This document shows, in pieces, positions 26,396 through 35,089 of a DNA stretch of 64,000 bases (its first letter is position 1; each line of letters starts with the position of its first letter). The stretch is from Bradyrhizobium arachidis (GTDB lineage Bacteria; Pseudomonadota; Alphaproteobacteria; Rhizobiales; Xanthobacteraceae). Position numbers and translations under genes: made by a program. The notes beneath the pieces are model-generated. The model saw nothing but the letters and a program-made list of their open reading frames with translations. It was not told where the DNA came from and searched no databases. The DNA lies in contig NZ_CP030050.1 in NCBI RefSeq assembly GCF_015291705.1, forward strand, positions 8,990,001-9,054,000. The letters are read 5' to 3'.

Positions 26396-26857
26396 ATGAC
26401 CACATGGCGGCCTCACCCTCACATCCGCGTCGTCGCGATCGGCCTGCACTGGCGGGACGGGCTGCTGTTGGCGGCGGAAGTGCGGGACGATGCGGGGCGG
26501 ATCAAGGGCGTGCGCCCGCTCGGCGGCGCGATCGAGTTCGGCGAGAGCTGGCGGACGGCGCTCGTGCGCGAATTCAACGAAGAGCTCGGTATCGACGTCA
26601 CCATCACGAGCGAGCCGCTGGTGATGGAGAACATTTTCGCGCACGAGGGATCGACCGGACACGAGGTGATGTTCGTTGCGGAGGTCACGTTCCCCGACGG
26701 CGCGTTCGGCGGCGAGGACCGCATCGACTTTCGCGAGGATAATGGAGAGCAAATCGTCGCGCGCTGGTTCAACCTCGCCGATCTCGACGCGGAGGGCGGG
26801 CCGAGCCTCTATCCAACCGGATTGAAGGAGATGCTGCTTCGGACGGTCAAGAGCTGA
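26396..26857 (+). CDS. Nudix hydrolase
   Basis: The 153-residue protein contains a full Nudix box, GGAIEFGESW with REFNEELGI, that binds Mg2+ and cleaves nucleoside-diphosphate-linked substrates. The sequence is close to the MutT/NTP-pyrophosphohydrolase type with a short C-terminal extension. It stands alone between the ABC importer and the next gene. Substrate is not predictable. Confidence 0.85.
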   Translation: MTTWRPHPHIRVVAIGLHWRDGLLLAAEVRDDAGRIKGVRPLGGAIEFGESWRTALVREFNEELGIDVTITSEPLVMENIFAHEGSTGHEVMFVAEVTFPDGAFGGEDRIDFREDNGEQIVARWFNLADLDAEGGPSLYPTGLKEMLLRTVKS

Positions 26858-27113
26858 CCAACATCAAGAATGCTTATGCGCGTGCCTGCATCAATTGGAG
26901 CCATGAGTGACACAGCTTTATCGCGAGATCGATGACCGGTTGACAATCACGAGGCTCTCAAGCACAATTTTTGCCAGGTAGATACCGCCTGCCGCTTGCG
27001 CCCTTCGGGGTATGGTGAAGTGTATCAGACCGCCGCACGCTTCCTTTGCTCGAGCGAACGGGTCAGTAACGCAAGCCCTGACATTCTCCGTTCATATCGC
27101 AAAGGAATAGAAG

Positions 27114-27974
27114 ATGCGCGATTTCCGCGACGCCAAGGTCATGGCGCAAACGCTTCGCGAAGCCCTCAGCAGCACCCGATCAGTCTCCCTCACCGTCAGC
27201 GAGAGCCTCGAGCTCGTCGCGAAGATGTTGGGCTTGTCCGATTGGAATGTGCTGGCCGCCAGAATCCGCTCGGCGGAGCAACCCGGCCCGGACCGCAATA
27301 ACGAGGCGGGCAGAACAGTCGATGGTTCGGATCAATCCGGCTCGAAAGCCAAGGAGATTCAGTTGCCGCAAGCGACTCTGGATCGCTATGCCGGAAGCTA
27401 TCAATTCCATGGCGCTGTCTTCACCATCACGCGTGACGATGACCATCTCTCGGCACGGCTGACCGGCCAAGGCTCGGTTGCCTATTACGCGGTGAGTGAA
27501 ACGGAATTCGTCGCGCGGGATATCGAGGTCGCGTTTCGTTTTACCCTCGGACCGGACGGGATTCCGACGGCCGTGATCCTGCACCAGCATGGCAACGACC
27601 ACACCATGCAACGCATCGACGCAGCCGCAGCACAAGAGCTCCAGCGCGCGATCGAGACGCGCATGAGCAGCCGGTCCGCCAATCCCGGCAGCGCCGCTGC
27701 GCTTCGTCGTCTCGTCGAGAGCCTCGCAGCGGGCCAGCCCAACTATGGCGAGATGAGCGCAGCTCTGGCTGAACTCACCCGCAAGCAATTGCCGCGTCTG
27801 CAGCCCGGCCTCGCCGATATGGGTCCGATCACGTCGATCGAATTTCTCGGTGTCGGCGCGCAAGGCCAGGACGTCTATTCGGTCTGGCACCAGGGTGGTG
27901 CCGCATCACACTGGCACATTACGCTTGGCAGCGATGGCACGATCATCTCGGCCTTCGTCACGGCGGGGCCATGA
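27114..27974 (+). CDS. Glyoxalase-related N-domain fused to a DUF3471-like domain
   Basis: The 286-residue protein starts with a short helical unit (1-58, MRDFRDAKVMAQTLREAL through LGLSDWNVLAARI). This unit caps some glyoxalase-superfamily proteins. A DUF3471-like beta domain follows (about 84-165, LDRYAGSYQFHG...), and then a C-terminal alpha/beta part ending in GSDGTIISAFVTAGP that resembles the same family's partner domain. AAAGGA lies seven bases before the ATG. No catalytic residues are evident. A sensory or binding role is possible but unproven. Confidence 0.65.
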   Translation: MRDFRDAKVMAQTLREALSSTRSVSLTVSESLELVAKMLGLSDWNVLAARIRSAEQPGPDRNNEAGRTVDGSDQSGSKAKEIQLPQATLDRYAGSYQFHGAVFTITRDDDHLSARLTGQGSVAYYAVSETEFVARDIEVAFRFTLGPDGIPTAVILHQHGNDHTMQRIDAAAAQELQRAIETRMSSRSANPGSAAALRRLVESLAAGQPNYGEMSAALAELTRKQLPRLQPGLADMGPITSIEFLGVGAQGQDVYSVWHQGGAASHWHITLGSDGTIISAFVTAGP

Positions 27975-27995
27975 TCTTCGGGGGCGCCAGGCTGC

Positions 27996-28241
27996 CTACC
28001 ACACCTCCGCCCCCGGTATTTTCTTGCGCACCGCGATGCGCTGGATCCAGATGCAGCGACGGACGGACCTGTTGGAGCGGCCGACGGCGGATATCCCCTC
28101 GCCGGCCTGAAGCAGCGGCGCCACGTTCTGCCGCAGCTCGCGGCAGCGCTGGAGCTCGGCTTGCCAGTCGATGATCGCAGCCTCGGCGCGCGGCGCCAAC
28201 AGCGCCAGCACCGCCGCGGCCAGACAGCTCAACCGCGTCAT
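27996..28241 (-). CDS. Small secreted protein of unknown function
   Basis: The 81-residue product has a signal peptide (MTRLSCLAAAVLALLAPRAEA). Its mature part holds two cysteines that could pair. AAGGGA six bases before the ATG at 28241 favours this start over 28295. It lies 11 bases after the ATC-hydrolase-like gene and is probably its operon partner. No family recognised. Confidence 0.6.
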   Translation of the reverse strand: MTRLSCLAAAVLALLAPRAEAAIIDWQAELQRCRELRQNVAPLLQAGEGISAVGRSNRSVRRCIWIQRIAVRKKIPGAEVW

Positions 28242-28252
28242 TTGCAGTCCCT

Positions 28253-28726
28253 TCACTGTGTCTTGCCTCCATCGCGCCGGTAGCGGAAATTGCAATGAGG
28301 CGCGCCTTGCATGATCGTCTGGGTGCGCGTGAGCTTGACGTCGGGGCCGAACCCTTCCGCGGTCGCAAAGTCCGCGGTGCAGACCAAGAGGAAGCCGAGC
28401 TCGGGCTCACCGAGCGCCTTGTAGAACTCGGCATAGGCGCAGCGCGTCACGTCGAACGCAAAGGCGTCCGGCGTCTGCTCGATCACGTCATAGGCGAGCG
28501 CGTCGTCGCGGGCGTAAGTCCTGAACGCCGAAGACACGGCCTTGCCGAGATCGGCTTCGTTCTTCGCCTTCCAGAACTCCTCGCCGAAGCCACGATAGAG
28601 ATCGCCGAGCGCCTTGCGAACCAGCGCGTTGGCGCTTGCCTCGCCGAGTTCGGCCTGCAGCGCCTTGACCAGCGGCACCAGCACCTGCGCCTGGATCTTT
28701 GCTTGCTCGATGACGGACACGCTCAT
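28253..28726 (-). CDS. L-2-amino-thiazoline-4-carboxylate hydrolase family protein
   Basis: The 157-residue protein resembles the ATC hydrolase family, named after an enzyme of bacterial L-cysteine production from a thiazoline. Signature parts are DVTRCAYAEFYKALGEPELG and the C-terminal MQGAPHCNFRYR. A longer frame starts at 28825, but GAGG six bases before the ATG at 28726 is the better start. Most genomic members are of unknown substrate, so the name is a family name rather than a function. Confidence 0.75.
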   Translation of the reverse strand: MSVSVIEQAKIQAQVLVPLVKALQAELGEASANALVRKALGDLYRGFGEEFWKAKNEADLGKAVSSAFRTYARDDALAYDVIEQTPDAFAFDVTRCAYAEFYKALGEPELGFLLVCTADFATAEGFGPDVKLTRTQTIMQGAPHCNFRYRRDGGKTQ

Positions 28727-28962
28727 GGGCGGCCTCGTTGTCTGAAGGGAGATCGTACCCCGGATAGAGCCACCGGACGATAGCTCAACTTCGCGTTGGA
28801 GGCGAGCTTGCCTGGTGCGTGCCACGACATCCGATGGCCGCGACTAACCCTTCCGTGATCTCGGCGCTGCCGCCGATCGTGCAATTCTGAAAACGCGGCC
28901 GCAGCCATCGATGGTATGTCGATCACCATTCAAACGATGCTTGCCAATGACCAGAGGTGAAC

Positions 28963-29481
28963 ATGACCCGGCCCGAAACGTCTCCCAGCACCATCAGGCC
29001 ACGACGATCTTCACGACGCGTTATGGCGGTGACTGCGGCGCTGTTTCTCGCTGCAACGTTCTGGTCGCCCGGAAGCGCGCGCGCCGCCGCAAATGACGCC
29101 GAGGCACGAGCCATCTTCGAAAAATTCATCGCGGCGCAGAATGCGCATGATGCGGACGCGGTAAAGGCCATGCTGCTGAATTCGCCCGGAACGCTGTTGT
29201 TTGCCAGAGGCATCGAGACGCGCGGCCGCGATGACGTCGCGGCCCGGTTCAAGACCTATTACGAGGGCACCTGGCACCTCGAGCCCGACATGTCGAAATT
29301 CCACGTCGCCGTGCTCTCGAACGAGGTCATGCAGATCCTCGTCCCCATCGTTTTCACGCGCGCGCTTCCGGGCAAACCGCCCCAGCAGAATACGTTTCTG
29401 ATCAGCCAGACCTATGTTCAGGACGCGAACGGCTGGCACGTCGCCTCAATCATGCCGGTCGCGAATACGGAACTGAAATAG
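28963..29481 (+). CDS. Exported NTF2-like (DUF4440/SgcJ type) protein
   Basis: The 172-residue protein has a basic N-terminus and signal peptide (to about residue 42, SARA), then an NTF2-like fold (DAEARAIFEKFIAAQNAHDADAV). This is the steroid-isomerase/ketosteroid fold with an H-D-A-D pattern. GAGGTG four bases before the ATG supports the start; a GTG two codons earlier is also in frame. No ligand can be named. It is read away from the ATC-hydrolase-like gene. Confidence 0.72.
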   Translation: MTRPETSPSTIRPRRSSRRVMAVTAALFLAATFWSPGSARAAANDAEARAIFEKFIAAQNAHDADAVKAMLLNSPGTLLFARGIETRGRDDVAARFKTYYEGTWHLEPDMSKFHVAVLSNEVMQILVPIVFTRALPGKPPQQNTFLISQTYVQDANGWHVASIMPVANTELK

Positions 29482-29550
29482 TCGGAGATCCCGGAGGGGC
29501 ATCGTAGCCCGGATGGCGCGGAGCGCGATCCGGCCACGGGCTTGTGCCGC

Positions 29551-29766
29551 TCAGCTGCGCAGCAGCCGCAACGCCCGGCCCTTGTGCAGGGCGACGTGGT
29601 CGGTCTTGTCGCTCTTGATCTCGTATTGCGGATCGTCCGGGCTCGCGTGGTGCGTGTAGCCCTTGTAGTCGACGTCCCCGGTGTGGACGCGCAGGATATG
29701 GCCGCGCACCCGGCCGGCCTCGGAATTCCAGCTGACGTGATCGCCGCGCTTGAAGGTTTTGGGCAT
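29551..29766 (-). CDS. DUF2945 / HVA1-type small protein
   Basis: The 71-residue protein matches the DUF2945 family (hypervirulence-associated TUDOR-like domain). The signature is FKRGDHVSWNSEAGRVRG in the first part and a TDHVALHKG motif near the end. It is a single small beta-barrel domain without signal peptide, so cytoplasmic. Members are common next to stress genes. Function is unknown. Confidence 0.82.
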   Translation of the reverse strand: MPKTFKRGDHVSWNSEAGRVRGHILRVHTGDVDYKGYTHHASPDDPQYEIKSDKTDHVALHKGRALRLLRS

Positions 29767-29893
29767 GGCGGAACAATGCTTGGTGTATGGGCACGTTCCA
29801 AGGCGCGCCAGTCCGTCTACGCTCTCCGAGCTACGCCGGACACGCTTCGCCGTGATTTTCCAGGCTGTGCCACGCGAAGCCGAAGGCGAAGCG

Positions 29894-29968
29894 TGGTGGG
29901 CACGACAGGGATCGAACCTGTGACCCCTACCATGTCAAGGTAGTGCTCTCCCGCTGAGCTACGTGCCC
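29894..29968 (-). tRNA. tRNA-Val (GAC)
   Basis: On the reverse strand the cloverleaf runs from GGGCACG at 29968 to CGTGCCCA ending at 29897, with CCA encoded at 29896-29894. The D stem is GCTC/GAGC, the anticodon stem is CTACC/GGTAG with loop TTGACAT, giving anticodon GAC, and the T arm is ACAGG-TTCGATC-CCTGT. The 72-base body has the usual stem lengths. Confidence 0.95.
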
Positions 29969-30043
29969 TAATAGTCCACTTACGTCGGGTGGGGTCCCTA
30001 TAACGGCTCAGGGGACCCGGCGCAAGGACGGAACAGGCCCGAT

Positions 30044-30403
30044 TTAGGCCGCCAGCATCTTGTTCACTTCGCTGACCAATTCGCGCAGATGCACAGGCTT
30101 GGACAGCACCTTGGCGTTCTTGGGGGCGTCCGAATCCGAGTTCAGGGCGACCGCCGCAAAGCCGGTGATGAACATGATCTTGATGTCGGGATCGAGTTCC
30201 GAAGCCCGGCGGGCGAGCTCAATGCCGTCCATTTCCGGCATCACGATGTCGGTCAGCAGCATCTCGAACGGCTCTTCGCGGAGCCGCTGATAGGCGGCCA
30301 TACCGTTGTCATGGGACGAGACCTGAAAACCGGCATTTTCCAGCGCCTTGACCAGGAAACGGCGCATATCGTTGTCGTCTTCGGCGAGCAGGATCTTTGG
30401 CAT
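30044..30403 (-). CDS. cpdR: CpdR response regulator
   Basis: The 119-residue protein is a lone receiver domain with acidic pair D9/D10, phosphoacceptor D52 (LLTDIVMP) and K-P (LSKPVH). It closely resembles CpdR of alphaproteobacteria. Unphosphorylated CpdR brings substrates such as CtrA to ClpXP, linking the CckA-ChpT relay to the cell cycle. The N-formylglutamate amidohydrolase gene lies divergently beside it, a common order in Rhizobiales. There is no output domain. Confidence 0.9.
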   Translation of the reverse strand: MPKILLAEDDNDMRRFLVKALENAGFQVSSHDNGMAAYQRLREEPFEMLLTDIVMPEMDGIELARRASELDPDIKIMFITGFAAVALNSDSDAPKNAKVLSKPVHLRELVSEVNKMLAA

Positions 30404-30729
30404 GGCAGGAAACGTCGAATCCCCAGAGGATATCAGCAGAGCTCACTAAGCCCGACAGAGGGTAAATTTGGGGTGAAAATCTTAACCCGCGCCGGCTCGC
30501 GCTGCCCGCTCCTTGTGAACCCGAACGGGCTGCGAATCAATCGAGCCGACGGAGCCGATCCCCACCTCGATGCCCGCACGGTTAAGACAAGTTCCAGCGC
30601 CCGTCACATCTTTTCGCTTGGCAGAATGGTTGCGATTCCGGACAATGACGACACATAAGAGCCGGTCGACCGGCCGAATCATTCGATCCGGGGCCCGGAT
30701 CGTGCGGCGAAGGGACGAAGCCTGAGAAG

Positions 30730-31620
30730 ATGACGCGGTTTGACGGCGAGGTGTCGCCAGCCTTCGAGATCGTGGAGCCCGCCGCATGGCGCGCGCCAAT
30801 CATCTTCAACTCGCCCCATTCCGGCTCGACCTATCCGGACGAATTCCTCAGCGCCTCGCGGATCGACCTGACGACGCTGCGGCGCTCCGAAGATTCCTTC
30901 ATGGACGAGCTGATCGGCCATCTGAGCACGCGCGGCTTTCCGACCGTGCGGGTCAACTTTCCCCGCTCCTATGTCGACGTCAATCGCGAGCCCTATGAGC
31001 TCGATCCGCGCATGTTCACCGGCCGCCTGCCGAGCTTCGCCAACACCCGTTCGATGCGGGTCGCGGGTGGCCTCGGGACCATTCCGCGCGTGGTCGGCGA
31101 CGGCCAGGAGATCTACCGCGAACGGATCCTGGTCGACGATGCGCTGGCGCGGATCGAGACGCTCTACAAGCCCTATCACCGCGCGCTGCGTCGGCTGATC
31201 AACAAGGTGCATCAGATGTTCGGCACCGTGGTGCTGGTCGATTGCCATTCGATGCCGTCGGTCGGCGTCAGCAGAGACGAGCCGCGCCGGCCCGACGTCG
31301 TGATCGGCGACCGCTACGGCACCAGCTGCACGCCGCTCTTGCCTGACCGGGTCGAGGAGACCCTGGGCGGGCTCGGCTATTCGATCGGCCGCAACAAGCC
31401 CTATGCCGGCGGCTTCATCACCGAGCATTACGGCAATCCCGCAAGCGGCCTGCACGCCGTGCAGCTCGAGCTCAATCGCGCGATCTACATGGACGAGCGG
31501 CGGCGCGAGCGCAGCCCGCGCTTTGCGCAAGTCGCTTCCGACTTCGGCGTGCTTGCCGACGTGCTGGCGACGACGATTCCGTTCGGCGATCTCGGCCCGT
31601 TCCAGGCCGCAGCGGAATAG
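30730..31620 (+). CDS. N-formylglutamate amidohydrolase
   Basis: The 296-residue enzyme belongs to the N-formylglutamate amidohydrolase family, which releases formate and glutamate in histidine breakdown or acts on related N-acyl amino acids. The metal-binding motifs NSPHSGSTYP, RSYVDVNREP and LVDCHSMPS are present. The ATG has a modest site (GCCTGAGAAG) upstream. It is not in a hut operon; cpdR is divergent and the small RNA gene lies beyond its 3' end. The metabolic link is inferred. Confidence 0.88.
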   Translation: MTRFDGEVSPAFEIVEPAAWRAPIIFNSPHSGSTYPDEFLSASRIDLTTLRRSEDSFMDELIGHLSTRGFPTVRVNFPRSYVDVNREPYELDPRMFTGRLPSFANTRSMRVAGGLGTIPRVVGDGQEIYRERILVDDALARIETLYKPYHRALRRLINKVHQMFGTVVLVDCHSMPSVGVSRDEPRRPDVVIGDRYGTSCTPLLPDRVEETLGGLGYSIGRNKPYAGGFITEHYGNPASGLHAVQLELNRAIYMDERRRERSPRFAQVASDFGVLADVLATTIPFGDLGPFQAAAE

Positions 31621-31721
31621 ACGACAGCTTTTTCTTTGGACGATCGCGCCGTGCGCGATGGGCGCGAATGCGTTTTCGCTTCGCCGCTTGCGCGCGCCAA
31701 AATGAAAACGGAGGCGGCAAG

Positions 31722-31754
31722 AAAAAAGGGCCGCTTCTAATGAAGAAGCGGCCC
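31722..31754 (-). terminator. Intrinsic terminator of the small RNA
   Basis: The arms GGGCCGCTTC and GAAGCGGCCC are perfect complements around a seven-base loop. On the reverse strand six T residues follow directly. It belongs to the small RNA, since no coding gene reads into it from that side. Confidence 0.85.
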
Positions 31755-31810
31755 AAGTCTAGGGAGGAAACGCCCAAGGAGGGCAGCGGTAACGCAGAGC
31801 GCTACCGCAC
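31722..31810 (-). ncRNA. suhB/mmgR-type small RNA (apparent RF00519 / alpha-r8 family)
   Basis: Read on the reverse strand, a ten-base-pair 5' hairpin (arms GCGGTAGCGC and GCGTTACCGC with one G-U pair) is followed by a small GCCC/GGGC hairpin with TCCTT in its loop, then an open CGTTTCCTCCC anti-Shine-Dalgarno stretch, and an intrinsic terminator. This is the layout I remember for the alphaproteobacterial suhB/mmgR family, and the next gene is an inositol-monophosphatase-family member as in the family's typical context. The start is inferred from the promoter at 31817-31845. CCUCC stretches imply pairing with ribosome-binding sites. Confidence 0.8.
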
Positions 31811-31816
31811 CGCAAC

Positions 31817-31845
31817 AATATGCGGCCGCGCCGCACAAAGTGCAA
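31817..31845 (-). promoter_or_regulatory. Housekeeping-type promoter of the small RNA
   Basis: On the reverse strand TTGCAC (31845-31840) and CATATT (31822-31817) are separated by exactly 17 bases. They place the start seven bases further on, near 31810, just before the 5' hairpin. The match to the rhizobial sigma-70 consensus is good. Confidence 0.6.
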
Positions 31846-32146
31846 GGGCTTTTGAGCCATTTCCCATGCAATATGCACATGGCTCAATTGCTTTAAGAGA
31901 AACCCAGATTCAGTTTCTTTGATAAGGAATTTCAATGGGTTGATAGTCGTTTGCATACGAACAAGGCATGCTCGGAACTAAGTTTTCAACTCCGTGATCG
32001 ATATTTGGCCAGGATATGACTGAGCTGAGGCAGCCGCCCGCGGCATTCAAAATACCAGGGGCCAAATCAAGACAGCGCTGCACGCGAGAGGCGATTTGAG
32101 CTAGGCAGGTGGAAGCTTCATCCGACTTTCGCTTTGAGGATACGCC

Positions 32147-32929
32147 GTGACGGTGATCGACTTCTCCGCCTTCATCGGACGGCTCGCCACCGCCTCCGGC
32201 GAGACCATCTTGCCGTTCTTCCGCACCTCGCTGTCGATCGACGACAAGAGCAAGACCAAGGATTTCGACCCCGTCACCGAAGCCGACCGCGCCGCCGAGG
32301 CGGTGATGCGGCGGCTGATCAAGGCCAGCTTCCCCCAGCACGGCATCGTCGGCGAGGAATTCGGCAATGAGCGCGAGGACGCCGACTATGTCTGGGTGCT
32401 CGACCCCATCGACGGCACGAAATCCTTCATCGGCGGCTTTCCGATCTGGGGCACGCTGATCGCGCTGCTGCACAAGGGCACGCCGGTCTACGGCATGATG
32501 CACCAGCCCTTCATCGGCGAACGCTTTTCCGGCGACAACGGCTCGGCGAACTACAAGGGCCCCTCCGGCGAGCGCCGGCTCCAGGTCCGCCGCTGCGCCT
32601 CGCTGTCGGAGGCGACCACCTACACCACCTCTCCGCTGCTGATGAACGAGCGCGACCGCGCCATTTTCGGCCGCATCGAGCAGGGCGCACGGCTGTCGCG
32701 CTATGGCGGCGACTGCTACTCCTATTGCATGCTGGCGGCCGGCCATGTCGACCTCGTGGTCGAGACCGAGCTGAAACCTTACGACATCGCGGCCCTGATC
32801 CCGATCGTGACTGGCGCCGGCGGCGTCGTCACCACCTGGGAAGGCAAGCCGGCGCAGGGCGGCGGCCGCATCGTTGCCGCCGGCGACGCAAGAGTTCACG
32901 AAGAAGCCTTGAGGCTGCTCAACCAATAA
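32147..32929 (+). CDS. hisN: Inositol-monophosphatase-family phosphatase, HisN type
   Basis: The 260-residue protein has the metal motifs GEEFG and DPIDGTKSFIGG and the C-terminal ETELKPYDIAAL. The family includes histidinol-phosphatase HisN, which dephosphorylates histidinol phosphate in histidine synthesis. The SFIGGFPIWGTLIAL block is closer to HisN than to SuhB. The frame starts at GTG with GAGGATAC upstream. Function as HisN is likely but not proven. The small RNA precedes it on the opposite strand, about 340 bases away. Confidence 0.83.
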   Translation: MTVIDFSAFIGRLATASGETILPFFRTSLSIDDKSKTKDFDPVTEADRAAEAVMRRLIKASFPQHGIVGEEFGNEREDADYVWVLDPIDGTKSFIGGFPIWGTLIALLHKGTPVYGMMHQPFIGERFSGDNGSANYKGPSGERRLQVRRCASLSEATTYTTSPLLMNERDRAIFGRIEQGARLSRYGGDCYSYCMLAAGHVDLVVETELKPYDIAALIPIVTGAGGVVTTWEGKPAQGGGRIVAAGDARVHEEALRLLNQ

Positions 32930-32951
32930 CAAACGCGAGCGGGAGGCTTGC

Positions 32952-33917
32952 ATGACCATCTCACGCAGGCTGCTCGTTGGATTATTGCTGCTATTGCCGT
33001 CATTGGCATCGGCGCAGAATTTTCCCGCAAAACCGATCAAGCTGATCGTGCCGTTTCCGGCCGGCGGTCCCAATGACATCATCGCCCGTGTGATCGGCCA
33101 GCGCATGTCGGAGCTGTCGGGCCAGCCGGTGCTGATCGACAATCGCGGCGGCCAGGGCGGCGTGCTCGGCACCGACGCGGTGTCCAAGGCCGCGCCCGAC
33201 GGCTACACCATCGCGATCTCCTCGGCCGGCGCGCTCGCGATCAGCCCGAGCATGGAGCGCGTCGCCTACGACACCCAAACCGACCTCACGCCGGTGACGC
33301 TGGTTGCGACCGTGCCGGAAATGCTTGTCGTCGCCACCAACGTGCCCGTGAAAGACATCGGCGAGCTGATCGCGCTCGCCAAGGCGCAGCCCGGAAAGCT
33401 CAACTTCGCCTCCTCCGGTCCCGGCAGCCTGCCGCATCTTGCCGGTGAACTGTTCAAGCTCACAGCGAAGATCGACATCGTGCATGTGCCCTATCGCGGC
33501 GCCGCTCCGGCCGTGAACGATCTCCTGGGCCAGCAGGTGCAGATGACGTTCCTCGATCTCCCCGTCTTGCTGCCGCAGGTCAAGGCCGGCGCGTTGAAGC
33601 CGATTGCCGTCGGATCAGTCGAGCGCGCGCCGACCGCGCCCGACGTGCCGACCACCAAGGAAGCGGGCTTTCCCGACCTTCGCATCGAGAACTGGTACGG
33701 CATGGTGGCGCCCAAGGGCACGCCGAAGGAGATCGTCACGGCGCTGCATGGCCTCGCGACCAAGGCCATGGCGGATCCCGCAGTGAAGGAGAAGCTCGCC
33801 GCGCAAGGCGCGACGCTTGTCGGCGATGAGCCGGAGCATTTTCGCGCCTTCATTGCCGACGAGACGAAGAAGTGGGCGCAGGTGATCAAGGACGCCGGGG
33901 TCGAGACGGCGAAGTAG
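32952..33917 (+). CDS. Bug-type (tripartite tricarboxylate transporter) solute-binding protein
   Basis: The 321-residue protein has a signal peptide (MTISRRLLVGLLLLLPSLASA) and the Bug/TctC signatures KLIVPFPAGGPNDIIARVIG, LIDNRGGQGG and ASSGPGSLPHL. Such proteins carry carboxylates to TTT transporters or act as sensors. No TctAB genes are nearby. It begins 22 bases after hisN, perhaps co-transcribed. The ligand is not predictable. Confidence 0.87.
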   Translation: MTISRRLLVGLLLLLPSLASAQNFPAKPIKLIVPFPAGGPNDIIARVIGQRMSELSGQPVLIDNRGGQGGVLGTDAVSKAAPDGYTIAISSAGALAISPSMERVAYDTQTDLTPVTLVATVPEMLVVATNVPVKDIGELIALAKAQPGKLNFASSGPGSLPHLAGELFKLTAKIDIVHVPYRGAAPAVNDLLGQQVQMTFLDLPVLLPQVKAGALKPIAVGSVERAPTAPDVPTTKEAGFPDLRIENWYGMVAPKGTPKEIVTALHGLATKAMADPAVKEKLAAQGATLVGDEPEHFRAFIADETKKWAQVIKDAGVETAK

Positions 33918-33924
33918 CTTTCTC

Positions 33925-34122
33925 TTACCCTCCCCTGGAGGGGGAGAGCCGATCTCTCACAACGCGACAGGTGCGTTCCCTCCCCCCTTGCGGGGGAGGG
34001 CTAGGGAGGGGTTCACACGGGGACTCCATCGATCGCGCAAAGAAACTTCTTCACGACAGTCACACCTTTTGCTGGGCCACCCCTCTCCCCCGCCCTCCCC
34101 CGCAAGGGGGGAGGGAGCGCAG
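33925..34122. repeat. Compound G/C-tract repeat, modules C-half, B, then A
   Basis: A half copy of TTACCCTCCCCTGGAGGGGG (33925-33947) precedes module B (33973-34026) and module A (34062-34122). A and B also occur near 17.1-17.3 kb in the other order, and the C element occurs as a full inverted pair at 56319-56488. The cluster fills the gap between the Bug gene and the next gene. Confidence 0.75.
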
Positions 34123-34174
34123 TTGAGCTTGCGGCCACGATGCGAGCTCACGCCAGTTCGCAGCAACAGCCTCC

Positions 34175-35065
34175 TCACACCGCCTCCGCCCGCAAATGCT
34201 CCACCAGCATCTTGGCCGGCCTTGGCAGCGCCTTGAAGCTGCGGGCGCAGATCACGAGCTTGCGGTTGGCCCAGGCATCGCGCAGGCGGACCATGGCGAG
34301 CGGCATCAGCTTGGCGCAGCGGCGGGCGGCGGAGATCGGCACCAGGGCCACGCCGACGTCGGCGGCGACCATCTGGCAGATCGCGTCGAAATCGCGCATG
34401 CGCGCGCGATAATGCGGGCGCATGCCGAGCCGGGCGGCGTGCTTCGAAATGTGCATCTGGAGCGCGGTGGCGCTGGTGAGCCCGACGAAATCGCACGCGC
34501 CCGTCTCCTGGAAGTCGATCTGGCGGCGGCCCGCGAACGGGCCGCGCCGCGACGTCACCAGCGTCAAATGATCCTCGCTGAAGACGAAGCGCTCGATATG
34601 ATCAGGCAGCGCATGCTCGGCGGCAAAGCCGAGATCGGCGGCGCCCGCGGTGATCGCGGCCGCGATATCGGTGCTTTCGCGCTCCTCGATGTCGACGGCG
34701 ACATCGCGATGCTCGTGCAGGAATCCGGCCAGCGCCTTCGGCAGATGCTCCGACAGCCCCGAGGTGTTGACGAGAAAATGCACGCTGGCGCGCACGCCGC
34801 TGGCAAAGCCGGCGAGATCGCCGCGCATGGCGTCGATCTGGTGGATGACGAGCCGCGCATGGTCAAGCAGGCTCTCGCCGGCTGCGGTCAATTCGACGCC
34901 GCGCCGCCCGCGCTTGAGCAGGGCGACGCCAAGCGCATCCTCGAGCCCCTTGATGCGGGCGCTCGCGGAGGCCAGCGCCAGGTGCGACCGCTCGGCGCCG
35001 CGGGTGATGCTGCGCTGATCGGCGACCGCGATGAAGAGCTGGAGATCGACGAGATCAAAACGCAT
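34175..35065 (-). CDS. LysR family transcriptional regulator
   Basis: The 296-residue protein has an N-terminal winged helix (about 3-62, LFIAVADQRSITRGAERSHL) and a LysR substrate-binding domain. A longer frame opens at 35095, but GGAG seven bases before the ATG at 35065 is better and gives a typical start. It faces the TauE-type permease gene, the probable target. The ligand is unknown. Confidence 0.85.
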   Translation of the reverse strand: MRFDLVDLQLFIAVADQRSITRGAERSHLALASASARIKGLEDALGVALLKRGRRGVELTAAGESLLDHARLVIHQIDAMRGDLAGFASGVRASVHFLVNTSGLSEHLPKALAGFLHEHRDVAVDIEERESTDIAAAITAGAADLGFAAEHALPDHIERFVFSEDHLTLVTSRRGPFAGRRQIDFQETGACDFVGLTSATALQMHISKHAARLGMRPHYRARMRDFDAICQMVAADVGVALVPISAARRCAKLMPLAMVRLRDAWANRKLVICARSFKALPRPAKMLVEHLRAEAV

Positions 35066-35089
35066 GGCAGGTCTCCAACCTTGTTGATT

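Noticed and set aside
29780..29893. Possible attachment site for an island at the tRNA-Val 3' end
   Set aside because: No integrase, no direct repeat of the tRNA end and no island-like genes in the window.
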